A stretch of 13,462 bases of DNA from AC-52 sp044870295. GTDB lineage: Bacteria; Actinomycetota; UBA4738. The notes beneath the pieces were generated by a model. The model did not search any database. It was not told the DNA's origin and saw nothing but the letters and a program-made list of their open reading frames with translations. Of this stretch, positions 1 to 6,615 are shown in pieces. The stretch is from assembly GCA_044870295.1 (NCBI GenBank), contig JBIOYQ010000073.1:1-13462 (forward strand), read 5' to 3'. The position numbers and the translations under genes were made by a program. Position 1 is the stretch's first letter, and each line of letters starts with the position of its first letter.

Positions 1-49
1 CCTCTTTGGGCAGCACCGCGTAGACCTCCGGATCCATGATTGGAAGCAT
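1..49 (-). CDS. 5' end of an unidentified gene (first 16 codons)
   Basis: An ATG at 49 opens a frame that runs off the left edge and reads MLPIMDPEVYAVLPKE. A GAGGG stretch ends six bases before the ATG and would serve as ribosome binding site. A second in-frame ATG at 37 is possible. The start lies 16 bases beyond the rluB stop on the same strand, so it probably continues the scpA-scpB-rluB operon. In other Actinobacteria, chorismate/prephenate enzymes or cytidylate kinase often follow rluB. Sixteen residues are too few to choose among them, and no function is assigned. Confidence 0.5.
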   Translation of the reverse strand, partial: MLPIMDPEVYAVLPKE

Positions 50-65
50 GACACGCCCTCGACCT

Positions 66-911
66 CTACCCGAGGTCGCCCTCGACCCCGGGTTCTCCCG
101 GGCGCTTCCATGCCGGCCTCCGCGGTCGAGCCCGACCCAGGCCGGTCTCTCTGTACAGGTCCGCCACCTCGTCCGGGAGCAGAGGTCGAACCCTCCCGGG
201 GCGCAGGTCTCCCAGCCGAACCGGCCCGATCCTCGTCCTCACCAAGCGCTTCACCGGAAAGCCGAGCGCGTCCATCATCCTGCGTACGATCCGCTTGCGC
301 CCCTCGGCCATCACCAGTCGAACCGACGATCGCCCCCCGGCTCGATGGATCGCGCCGACCCGTTTGGCCCGGGCCAGCCCGTCGTCCAGCGGCACACCCG
401 CGGAAAGGGCGCCGGCCGCCCGCCGCGACAAGGTCCCCTCCACTTCGACCAGGTACTCCTTCTCCACGCCGTACCGAGGATGCTGCACCCGGTACGCCAG
501 GTCTCCATCGTTGGTCAGGAGCAGGAGACCTTCGGAGTCCCGGTCAAGCCTTCCGACCGGAAACACCCGCGGACCCTTCGGGAGGTAGGGGGCCAGCGAT
601 CGATCGGCGTGCGGATCGCGGAGCGTGGTGGTCACGCCCTCCGGCTTGTTGAGGGCGTAGAACCGGAGTTCCGGATGGGCGGGGACGGGGACGCCGTCGA
701 CGGCGACGCGATCCTTCGCCGCGTCTGCCCGGTCGCCCAGGATGGCCTCGCGGCCGTTGACGGTCACCCTGCCCTGGCGGATCAGATCCTCGACACCCCG
801 CCGGGAGCCGAAGCCGACCCGAGCCAGGATGCGCTGGATCCGTTCCGGGCCGCCTCCCTCCGGCGCCCGGGCCTCACTCCGCCGGGACGACGGACTCCTC
901 TTCGCCGGCAT
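66..911 (-). CDS. rluB: 23S rRNA pseudouridine synthase, RluB/RsuA family
   Basis: Isomerises a uridine to pseudouridine in 23S rRNA (helix 90 region in RluB proteins); cytoplasmic. The 281-residue product has an N-terminal S4 RNA-binding domain (about residues 22-68, with RIQRILARVGFGSRRGVEDL) followed by a RsuA-type catalytic domain. The catalytic Asp is D123 in VGRLDRDSEGLLLLTNDG. The segment usually reading EGRNRQVRRM is EGRKRIVRRMM here, a modest deviation. The frame stays open to 1085, but that extension is antisense-like composition inside scpB. I chose the ATG at 911 (MPAKRSPSSR), the closest usual start codon before the S4 domain; it overlaps the end of scpB by 38 bases and has no clear Shine-Dalgarno, so coupling to scpB translation is likely. 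The C-terminus is a basic Arg/Pro tail. Confidence 0.9.
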   Translation of the reverse strand: MPAKRSPSSRRSEARAPEGGGPERIQRILARVGFGSRRGVEDLIRQGRVTVNGREAILGDRADAAKDRVAVDGVPVPAHPELRFYALNKPEGVTTTLRDPHADRSLAPYLPKGPRVFPVGRLDRDSEGLLLLTNDGDLAYRVQHPRYGVEKEYLVEVEGTLSRRAAGALSAGVPLDDGLARAKRVGAIHRAGGRSSVRLVMAEGRKRIVRRMMDALGFPVKRLVRTRIGPVRLGDLRPGRVRPLLPDEVADLYRETGLGRARPRRPAWKRPGEPGVEGDLG

Positions 912-1437
912 CGTCGAGCAACGGGACGATCGGCGGCAGGTCGGCCAGGGATGGCAGGGCCAGCCGCTCCAGGAACGGTGCCGTGGTTCCGTAGAGGATG
1001 GGCTTCCCGGGCCCCTCGTCGCGCCCCACCTCGGCCACCAGTCCCCGATCGACCAGCGCGCGAAGGACGCCGTCGGAATCGACACCTCGGATGCTGGAGA
1101 CCTGGTGCCGGGTCACCGGCTGCTTGTACGCGACGATCGCCAGCGTCTCCAGCGAGGCCTTGGTCAGCCGAGTGTGCCGAGAGGCCAGCACGAACTGCTC
1201 CACGAAGGGCGCCGCGTCGGGATGGGTCATGAGCCGCCATCCACCGGCCACCTCGACCAGCACGATCCCGGCACCACGGGCCAGGTAGTCCTCGGCCAGC
1301 TTCTTCAGGGCTGCCTCGACCTCTCGCCGGCCCACCTCGACCGCCTGGGCCAGGACCGTGGCGGTCAGTGGCTCGTCGGCCAGGAACAGGATGGCCTCCA
1401 GGGCCCGGCGGGTCTCAGCGGATACGGAACCGTTCAC
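874..1437 (-). CDS. scpB: Segregation and condensation protein B
   Basis: Kleisin-associated subunit of the SMC-ScpA-ScpB complex, which organises and segregates the chromosome on the nucleoid. The 187-residue product has the usual two winged-helix domains (about 10-75 and 92-155). Family hallmarks are LETLAIVAYKQPVTR (96-110), IRGVDSDGVL (116-125) and GKPILYGTT (144-152). The start is GTG at 1437; its first bases overlap the scpA stop as GTGA, and a perfect AAGGAGG lies six bases upstream inside scpA. Length is normal for the family, with an acidic C-terminal tail. It sits between scpA and rluB, the standard actinobacterial and firmicute order. Confidence 0.96.
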   Translation of the reverse strand: MNGSVSAETRRALEAILFLADEPLTATVLAQAVEVGRREVEAALKKLAEDYLARGAGIVLVEVAGGWRLMTHPDAAPFVEQFVLASRHTRLTKASLETLAIVAYKQPVTRHQVSSIRGVDSDGVLRALVDRGLVAEVGRDEGPGKPILYGTTAPFLERLALPSLADLPPIVPLLDDAGEEESVVPAE

Positions 1438-2207
1438 CCCACGCCTCCTTCTGCTTCAGGTCCAGCTGTGGTGGAACCCTGCCACCTGACCTCGATCTCC
1501 CCGAAGACGCTGGCCTGTTGCAGCTCGACCTGCCCTTCACGGTGAAGCTCCAGGAGCGCCAAGAATCGCACCACGACCTCGATGCGCTCCCGGCAACCGT
1601 CGATGAGATCTCGAAATCGAGCCTCTTGCCGGCCCACCAGCCGCTCCCGAACCGCCTCCATCGCCTCGGCAAGGGTGACCTTGATGGTGGTCACGTGGGA
1701 GAGGTCGAGGTCCTTCGGCGGAGCGAGCACCGCGGCGGCCACCTCCCGCAGCATCTGGGCGGTCACGTCCTGCAGGACGTCCGGGTACAGGTGGACGAAG
1801 GCAGCGGGCGGGCCGGCCGTGCGGGCCGCCATCCGTCCCGCCTCGGCCATCCGCTCCGCCAGGGCCACGGCGACCCGGCGGAACGCCGCCAGCTCCAGGC
1901 TGCGCGCGTACACCAGATCGGGGCGGGCTCCGCCCATCAGCTCCTCCTCGTCCGCGGGCGCCGGCCTGGGCAGCAGGCGTCCCACCTTCAGCTCCAGGAG
2001 CACCGCGCAGATGCCCACGAACCATGTGGCCTCCTCCAGGGACCAACCTTCGATCCGGTGGGCCCCCTCGCTGATGAACCGTTCGGTCACTCCCGCCACC
2101 GGCACGTCGCAGACGTCCATCTTGTGGTCGAGGACCAGCTCGCTCAGCAATCGGAACGGGCCGGAGAACAGCGGCAGCTCGACGGTGAACTCTGGTGCGG
2201 TGGGCAT
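1434..2207 (-). CDS. scpA: Segregation and condensation protein A (kleisin)
   Basis: Kleisin subunit that bridges SMC heads and binds ScpB. The 257-residue protein opens with FTVELPLFSGPFRLLSELVLDHKMDVCDVPV, split here as FTVELPLFSGPFRLL and DHKMDVCDVPV, the diverged form of the family's N-terminal helix pair. AVLLELKVGRLLPRP at about residues 68-82 matches the usual ELKSRLLLP segment. The C-terminal winged helix ends with VVVRFLALLELHREGQVELQQ, typical for docking on SMC. The start is ATG at 2207; no Shine-Dalgarno is evident. The gene follows the M50 protease gene after 38 bases, and its TGA overlaps the GTG of scpB. In many Actinobacteria a ParA-like ATPase gene precedes scpA; none is present here. 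Confidence 0.94.
   Translation of the reverse strand: MPTAPEFTVELPLFSGPFRLLSELVLDHKMDVCDVPVAGVTERFISEGAHRIEGWSLEEATWFVGICAVLLELKVGRLLPRPAPADEEELMGGARPDLVYARSLELAAFRRVAVALAERMAEAGRMAARTAGPPAAFVHLYPDVLQDVTAQMLREVAAAVLAPPKDLDLSHVTTIKVTLAEAMEAVRERLVGRQEARFRDLIDGCRERIEVVVRFLALLELHREGQVELQQASVFGEIEVRWQGSTTAGPEAEGGVG
1444..1450 (-). promoter_or_regulatory. Strong ribosome binding site for scpB
   Basis: On the minus strand these bases read AAGGAGG, a full match to the anti-Shine-Dalgarno, six bases before the GTG start of scpB and inside the 3' end of scpA. It fixes the GTG at 1437 as the scpB start. Confidence 0.8.
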
Positions 2208-2245
2208 CGATCGATGCTAGCGGCGTGCTTTGGCCGCTTCAATCA

Positions 2246-2926
2246 TCAGACGAAGACGCAGTCGCCCCCTGCGACCAACTGGCAGATGCCGTTCCCGATG
2301 ACCTTGACGAACGTGAAGATCGGTCCGGAGATGATGAAGAAGATCACCAGCATGAACAGCGCTCCGTACTGCTCGAGGTTCGTCATGACCTCGCGAGGAC
2401 GCTGCGGCAGGAGGGTGGCCACGACCCGCGCCCCGTCGAGCGGCGGGATCGGCATGAGGTTCATGACGGCCAGGATCACGTTCACGATGACGAGGTCCCC
2501 GAGGAACCGGAGCACCGTTTCCGAGGCCGTGGCGCTCAGTCCCAGCCGGAAGAGCAGGCCGAACACGACCGCCAGCGCCAGGTTCGCGGCCGGGCCGGCC
2601 AGCGAGATGAGGATCACCTGGCGGTCCTGGCGGCGGAATCCCCACTGATTGATGGGTTGAGGCTTCGCGTAGCCGAACACGAAGGGGGGCTGACCGAACA
2701 GAACCTTGAGGAGAAGGATGCCGGGGAGCAGGAGGGTACCGAAAGCCTCTACGTGAGGTCGAAGCTTCCACGTGAGCCGTCCTGCCAGCTTGGGGCTCAT
2801 ATCGCCCAACCTCAGGGCGACGAAGGCATGGACGTATTCGTGAACCACCAGGCCCAGAAGCAGCCCGAACGCCAGGTAGATGACGTTTTGCAGACTCGCG
2901 CTGGTGACGGAGGCCGCGACGATCAC
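2246..2926 (-). CDS. M50 (site-2 protease family) membrane metalloprotease
   Basis: A membrane-embedded zinc metalloprotease; the physiological substrate is unknown. With the GTG at 2926 the protein has 226 residues. It carries the zinc motif HEYVH at about 29-33 in a hydrophobic helix and NLMPIPPLDG at about 156-165, which supplies the third zinc ligand (Asp). LAGPAANLALA (about 109-119) is a further family hallmark. At least four hydrophobic segments are visible, and there is no PDZ domain, so it belongs to the short FtsH-like/Rv-type M50 group and not to RseP. Start choice: GTG at 2926 overlaps the deoA TGA as GTGA and has GAGG seven bases upstream. A GTG at 2944 would add six residues and overlap deoA by 22 bases. 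The position between deoA and scpA does not tell its job. Confidence 0.9.
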   Translation of the reverse strand: MIVAASVTSASLQNVIYLAFGLLLGLVVHEYVHAFVALRLGDMSPKLAGRLTWKLRPHVEAFGTLLLPGILLLKVLFGQPPFVFGYAKPQPINQWGFRRQDRQVILISLAGPAANLALAVVFGLLFRLGLSATASETVLRFLGDLVIVNVILAVMNLMPIPPLDGARVVATLLPQRPREVMTNLEQYGALFMLVIFFIISGPIFTFVKVIGNGICQLVAGGDCVFV

Positions 2927-4245
2927 GACGTCGCCTCGTGCCACCCGTAGATGAGCGGCGGCCCCTCGACGGGATCCGGACCGACCGTCAGGGCCTCCAG
3001 TACCCGTCGAGAAGCCTGGGTGGCCGCGTTGCCGTCCCGAGCATGGATCGTGCCGATGTCCTGGCCCTCCTCCAGCCGATCTCCGATCTTGGGCGTGAAC
3101 TCGATGCCCACGGCCGGATCGATCGGATCCCCCTTCGTCATCCTGCCGGCGCCCAGGGCCGCGGCGGCGAGTCCCAGGGCTTCGGCGTCGATGCCCGCAA
3201 GATACCCCGCCTCCGATGCCTGCACGGGGAGGCGGATCGAGGGCCGGGACAGCACCGTCCAGGGGTCGTCCACCACGCGAGGATCGCCCCCCTGCGCCTG
3301 GATCATGCGGGCGAACGCCTCCGCTCCGATCCCCTGATCGATGACTCGCTCGACGCCGGCGGTGGCCTCCGCACGATCGATCCTTTGAAGGATCGAGACC
3401 GCTTCGGCGACGAGGGCGACCGACAGCTCGCGCAGGCGGCCGCGCTCCTCGCCCTTCAGCAGGCGGACCGCTTCGGCGATGTCCAGCGCGTTCCCGATCG
3501 CCGAGCCAAGGGGCTGGGACATGTCGGTCACGGCCGCCCGGGCCTGCCGGTGGTGCGTCGTGGCGAGCCGCATGCAGGCCGCAGCCAGCTCGGCCGCGGC
3601 CTCGGGGGTCTTCATGAACGCGCCGCTCCCCGCCTTCACGTCCAGGAGGATCAGGTCGGTCCCCACGGCCAGCTTCTTGGACATCACGCTCGCTGCGATC
3701 AGGGGGATGCTCGCCACCGTGGCGGTGGCGTCGCGCAGGGCGTACAGCGCGCCGTCCGCTGGGACCAGGTCATGGGTTTGGCCGGCCACCGCGCACCCGA
3801 TCTCCTGCACCTGGCGTTCGAGCTGCTCCGGCGAGAGGTCGGTGCGCAGGCCGGGGATCGACTCCAGCTTGTCCAGGGTGCCGCCGGTGTGACCCAGCCC
3901 TCGGCCGGACAGCTTCGCCACCGCCAATCCCATCGAGGCCGCCAGCGGGGCGAACACGAGCGTGACCCCGTCGGCCACCCCGCCGGTCGAGTGCTTGTCG
4001 ACCTTCGGCCGGGTGACCTCCGCCAGCGGGAGCGTGATCCCGGAATCGATCATGGCCTGGGTCAGCCCGGCCGTCTCCTCATCGGACAGCCCGTTCAGGT
4101 ACGCGGCCATGAGGAACGCGGCGGCCAGGTAGTCGGGCACCTCGCCGCGGGCGTAGCCGAGGATGAACGCCCGGAGGGCCTCTGGGGGCACCTCACGCTG
4201 GTCCCGTTTGGTCGCGACGACGTCGCGGAAGTCCAGGCTCACCAT
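2923..4245 (-). CDS. deoA: Pyrimidine-nucleoside (thymidine) phosphorylase
   Basis: Phosphorolysis of thymidine, deoxyuridine or uridine to the base and (deoxy)ribose 1-phosphate; cytoplasmic nucleoside salvage. The 440-residue length is normal. KVDKHSTGGVAD (81-92) is the phosphate-binding segment, and SGRGLGHTGGTLDKLE (113-128) fits the thymidine/pyrimidine phosphorylase signature. MSKKLAVGTDLILLDVK and DMSQPLG follow in normal order, and the C-terminal swivelling domain is complete. The pattern resembles Bacillus Pdp more than E. coli DeoA, so broad pyrimidine specificity is likely but not proven. The frame is open to 4440; I chose ATG at 4245, with GGGAG upstream, just before the conserved FRDVVATKRD. 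It overlaps the end of deoB. Its product feeds directly into DeoB, encoded immediately upstream. Confidence 0.95.
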   Translation of the reverse strand: MVSLDFRDVVATKRDQREVPPEALRAFILGYARGEVPDYLAAAFLMAAYLNGLSDEETAGLTQAMIDSGITLPLAEVTRPKVDKHSTGGVADGVTLVFAPLAASMGLAVAKLSGRGLGHTGGTLDKLESIPGLRTDLSPEQLERQVQEIGCAVAGQTHDLVPADGALYALRDATATVASIPLIAASVMSKKLAVGTDLILLDVKAGSGAFMKTPEAAAELAAACMRLATTHHRQARAAVTDMSQPLGSAIGNALDIAEAVRLLKGEERGRLRELSVALVAEAVSILQRIDRAEATAGVERVIDQGIGAEAFARMIQAQGGDPRVVDDPWTVLSRPSIRLPVQASEAGYLAGIDAEALGLAAAALGAGRMTKGDPIDPAVGIEFTPKIGDRLEEGQDIGTIHARDGNAATQASRRVLEALTVGPDPVEGPPLIYGWHEATS

Positions 4246-5420
4246 CCCAGCTCCCGGGCAAAGCTGCTGCCCGCCAGCCCTTTTGGATCGACGTCGAGCA
4301 CGTCCGCCACGGTCGCTCCGAGATCGGAGAATCCCGGCCGTGTGCCCAGGTCCACCGCTTCTCCTCGGCGGGCGCCCGTCACCAAGGCGGGGGTCAGCTC
4401 CCGCGTGTGGTCGGTGGACGGAAGGGTCGTCGGGTCGCACCCATGGTCCCCCGTGACGAACAGGAGGCCGTCCCCCACCGCGTCAAGAAGCTCCGGCAGG
4501 CGGCGATCGAACGCCTCGACGCAGCGCGCGTATCCCTCGGGATCGTTACGGTGGCCGTACTTCGAGTCGAAGTCGACCAGGTTCGTCATCACCAGGCTCG
4601 TGCCGGACCGTCGCAGGTAGGCGATGGTCAGATCGACACCGTGATCGTTGGAGTCCGAGTAGCTGAACTCCGTCAGGCCATGGCCGGCGAAGATGTCCCG
4701 GATCTTGCCCACGCCGTACACGGGGATCCCGGCCGCCTGCACCAGATCCAAGAGGGTCGGGCCGGACGGCGGCACGGAGAAGTCCCGGCGCTCCGGACGC
4801 CGCACGAACGCCGTGGGATCGCCGTCGAAGGGGCGGGCGATCACCCGACCGACCTGGTGCTCGCCGGTGAGGATCGCCCTGGCGATCCGCGACCACTCGT
4901 ACAGCTGCTCCAGCGGCACCACCTTCACGTGCGTCGCGATCTGGAACACCGAGTCGGCGCTCGTGTAGACGATGGGTCGTCCCGTCCGCAGGTGCTCCTC
5001 GCCCAGCTCCTGGATGATCTCCGTTCCAGAAGCCGGCACGTTGCCCAGGACCGCGCGCCCGATGGCGCCCTCGAAGGGCTCGATCACCTCGGGAGTGAAG
5101 CCGTCCGGGTAGGTCGGGAACGGACGGTCGAGGACGATCCCGCACATCTCCCAGTGGCCGGTCGTGGTGTCCTTCCCGGCCGACCGCTCGGTGAGCCGGC
5201 CGTGCGCCGTCCCGGGCCGGGCGGCATCAGGATCCAGCCCCTCCATCTCGGTCACCGCGCCAAGGCCGAGCTGGGCAAGGTGGGGCGCCTTCAGCCCGCC
5301 CACCGCCGACGCCACGTGTCCGAGTGTGTTCGAACCCTGGTCCCCGTAAGCGGCGGCGTCGGGAGCCTCGCCTACGCCGAAGGAGTCGCACACCAACAGG
5401 AGGACGCGGTCGGCCGTCAC
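4239..5420 (-). CDS. deoB: Phosphopentomutase
   Basis: Interconverts (deoxy)ribose 1-phosphate and 5-phosphate, linking nucleoside phosphorolysis by DeoA to central metabolism; a cytoplasmic alkaline-phosphatase-superfamily enzyme. At 393 residues it is full length. The phosphorylated Thr is T85 in AGKDTTTGHWE. Metal ligands are visible as D12 (CDSFGVGE), D285 and H290 (VDFDSKYGHRND), D325 and H326 (TGDHGCDPTT) and H338 (STDHTRE). The start is GTG at 5420, one base after the xerD TGA, with AAGG about eight bases upstream. The end overlaps deoA by seven bases. xerD-deoB adjacency is also known from Bacillus (ripX-drm), so this link is old or recurrent. Confidence 0.97.
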   Translation of the reverse strand: MTADRVLLLVCDSFGVGEAPDAAAYGDQGSNTLGHVASAVGGLKAPHLAQLGLGAVTEMEGLDPDAARPGTAHGRLTERSAGKDTTTGHWEMCGIVLDRPFPTYPDGFTPEVIEPFEGAIGRAVLGNVPASGTEIIQELGEEHLRTGRPIVYTSADSVFQIATHVKVVPLEQLYEWSRIARAILTGEHQVGRVIARPFDGDPTAFVRRPERRDFSVPPSGPTLLDLVQAAGIPVYGVGKIRDIFAGHGLTEFSYSDSNDHGVDLTIAYLRRSGTSLVMTNLVDFDSKYGHRNDPEGYARCVEAFDRRLPELLDAVGDGLLFVTGDHGCDPTTLPSTDHTRELTPALVTGARRGEAVDLGTRPGFSDLGATVADVLDVDPKGLAGSSFARELGW

Positions 5421-5421
5421 G

Positions 5422-6372
5422 TCAGGCCTTCGCCTTGGCCCTGGTGCCGGCGAACCGGGCGCGGGGATGGGCCGCGAAGTACTCCTCGCGCAGCCGTTGT
5501 CCCGTCACCAGCGTGTAGATCTGTGTGGTGGATAGGCTGGCGTGTCCGAGCAGCTCCTGGACCACGCGAACGTCGGCGCCGCCCTCCAGCAGGTGCGTGG
5601 CAAACGAGTGGCGCAGCATGTGCGGGGTCACGCGCTTCTTCAGGCCCGCTCCACGAACGGCCGCCTTCAGGACGAGGTCGGCGCCCTGCCGGGTCAGGCG
5701 ACCTCCGCGCCGGTTCAGGAACAGGGCCGCCCCCGACTTCGACGTCGCCAGGGCCGGCCGGGCCCTGGTGAGGTAGTTCGACACGGCTCGCGTACCGAAC
5801 CGCCCGAGCGGCACGATCCGCTCCTTGCTTCCCTTGCCCAGCACCTTGACGCTGCCTTCGTCCAGGTCGACGTCGTCGACGTCCAGCCCGACCAGCTCCG
5901 AGATGCGCAAACCGGCGCCGTACAGGACCTCGAGCATGGCCCGGTCGCGCAGGCCGGCCGGTTCGGCATCGTTCGGCACGCCCAGGAGCTTGGTGACCTC
6001 GTCCACGGTGAGTGGTCGCGGCAGCGTGCGAGGGACCTTGGGGCGCACCACGCCCTCCGAAGGGTCAGCGTCAGTGTCGCCTTCCCGCAGGAGGAACGCG
6101 TGGAAGGTTCGCACCGCGGCGAGCGCCCGGGCGACGGATGAGGCCCGATACCGCTGCCCCTCGGCGTATTCGCTGGTGGAGAGGGTCCCCACGAACGCGC
6201 TGATGGTCGCCTCGTCCACCTTGGTGGCGTCGGTGATGCCGCGATCCCGCAGGTAGGCGGCGTACCGGGCCAGGTCTCGTCGGTACGCGTCCAGTGTGTT
6301 CCGCGCTAGGCCGCGTTCCACCGACAGGTAGTCGAGGAACCGCGAGATCTGCTGGGAGAGGCGCTCGGCCAC
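5422..6372 (-). CDS. xerD: Site-specific tyrosine recombinase XerD
   Basis: Resolves chromosome dimers at dif, normally with XerC. The 316-residue protein has a SAM-like core-binding domain (about 5-105) and a C-terminal catalytic domain. All catalytic residues are present: R156 (GAGLRISELVGL), K180 (VLGKGSKERIVPLG), H251 and R254 (HMLRHSFATHLL), H277 (LLGHASLSTTQ) and Y286. The position next to Nudix and scpAB in Actinobacteria marks it as the housekeeping XerD and not a phage integrase. The start is GTG at 6372, giving MAERLSQQISRFLDYL. No Shine-Dalgarno is visible, and a TAnnnT box six bases upstream suggests a leaderless transcript. It is the first gene of the xerD-deoB-deoA-M50-scpA-scpB-rluB run. 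Confidence 0.96.
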   Translation of the reverse strand: MAERLSQQISRFLDYLSVERGLARNTLDAYRRDLARYAAYLRDRGITDATKVDEATISAFVGTLSTSEYAEGQRYRASSVARALAAVRTFHAFLLREGDTDADPSEGVVRPKVPRTLPRPLTVDEVTKLLGVPNDAEPAGLRDRAMLEVLYGAGLRISELVGLDVDDVDLDEGSVKVLGKGSKERIVPLGRFGTRAVSNYLTRARPALATSKSGAALFLNRRGGRLTRQGADLVLKAAVRGAGLKKRVTPHMLRHSFATHLLEGGADVRVVQELLGHASLSTTQIYTLVTGQRLREEYFAAHPRARFAGTRAKAKA

Positions 6373-6378
6373 GGACGC

Positions 6379-6384
6379 AGACTA
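6379..6384 (-). promoter_or_regulatory. Possible -10 box of a leaderless xerD promoter
   Basis: On the minus strand these bases read TAGTCT, fitting TAnnnT, and end six bases before the xerD GTG, the spacing expected if transcription starts at the start codon. No good -35 box is seen about 17 bases further up. Leaderless mRNAs are common in Actinobacteria, and no Shine-Dalgarno competes with this reading. Weak, sequence-only evidence. Confidence 0.3.
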
Positions 6385-6401
6385 ACCGCTCGAACGGGTG
6401 A

Positions 6402-6415
6402 TTCGGGCTCCCGAA
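6402..6415. repeat. Short palindrome TTCGGG-CT-CCCGAA
   Basis: A perfect six-base inverted repeat with a two-base centre in the divergent xerD/subtilase region, 30 to 43 bases upstream of the xerD start. It could be a repressor site for xerD or part of a hairpin; there is no T-run after it on either strand, so it is not a standard terminator. Confidence 0.35.
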
Positions 6416-6435
6416 CGCCCCCATGAGGCGAGAGC

Positions 6436-6456
6436 CATGTCTCCCTTCCGGACATG
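6436..6456. promoter_or_regulatory. Operator-like inverted repeat CATGTC-N9-GACATG
   Basis: Two six-base arms (6436-6441 and 6451-6456) in inverted orientation, with centres 15 bases apart, lie in the middle of the 243-base divergent region between xerD and the subtilase. The geometry fits a dimeric helix-turn-helix regulator. In GC-rich DNA a six-base arm pair can arise by chance, so this is only a candidate. Confidence 0.3.
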
Positions 6457-6534
6457 CTGTGAGCGGCCGCGGGCCCCTTGCCCATTGCTCGACTTGCTGT
6501 TTCCGAGAGCGTATGGCAGCGTCTTCGGCCCTTG

Positions 6535-6615
6535 GAGGATCCGGCCGACCGCGCATGAGAGGATCCTGACCTGCCACCGCGATATGTCGAGCGACGGCTG
6601 ACCAATGGAGGATCC
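6535..6615 (+). repeat. Three copies of GAGGATCC before the subtilase gene
   Basis: GAGGATCC occurs at about 6535, 6559 and 6608, the last overlapping the subtilase ribosome binding site (GGAGG at 6607-6611, four bases before the ATG). Three exact octamers in 81 bases are more than expected by chance. They could be a regulator's direct repeats or traces of small duplications. No clear promoter was found in this stretch. Confidence 0.4.

Noticed and set aside
29..40. The stretch GGATCCATGAT occurs both here and at 6610-6620, suggesting a repeat.
   Set aside because: The two copies are on different functional contexts (inside a minus-strand coding start versus a plus-strand ribosome binding site) and similarity does not extend beyond the core, so it is coincidence.
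912..1085. Extension of the rluB frame upstream to 1085.
   Set aside because: It lies within scpB and lacks similarity to the S4-domain N-terminus of the family.
4246..4440. Extension of the deoA frame upstream to 4440.
   Set aside because: It would overlap deoB by about 200 bases, and its residues resemble no phosphorylase; the ATG at 4245 gives the normal 440-residue length.
2938..4620. A 560-codon open frame on the plus strand opposite deoA and deoB, with similar long antisense frames at 36-1232, 1368-2648, 4407-5771, 10502-11764 and, on the minus strand, 6907-8181.
   Set aside because: The products are rich in Arg, Gly, His and Pro with no recognisable domain, and each lies opposite a gene with clear family motifs. 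Such frames are expected in GC-rich DNA.
5422..6372. xerD read as an integrase of a mobile element together with the neighbouring secreted genes.
   Set aside because: Its sequence and position match housekeeping XerD; no excisionase, attachment repeats or phage genes are visible, and no dif-like 28-mer was recognised.
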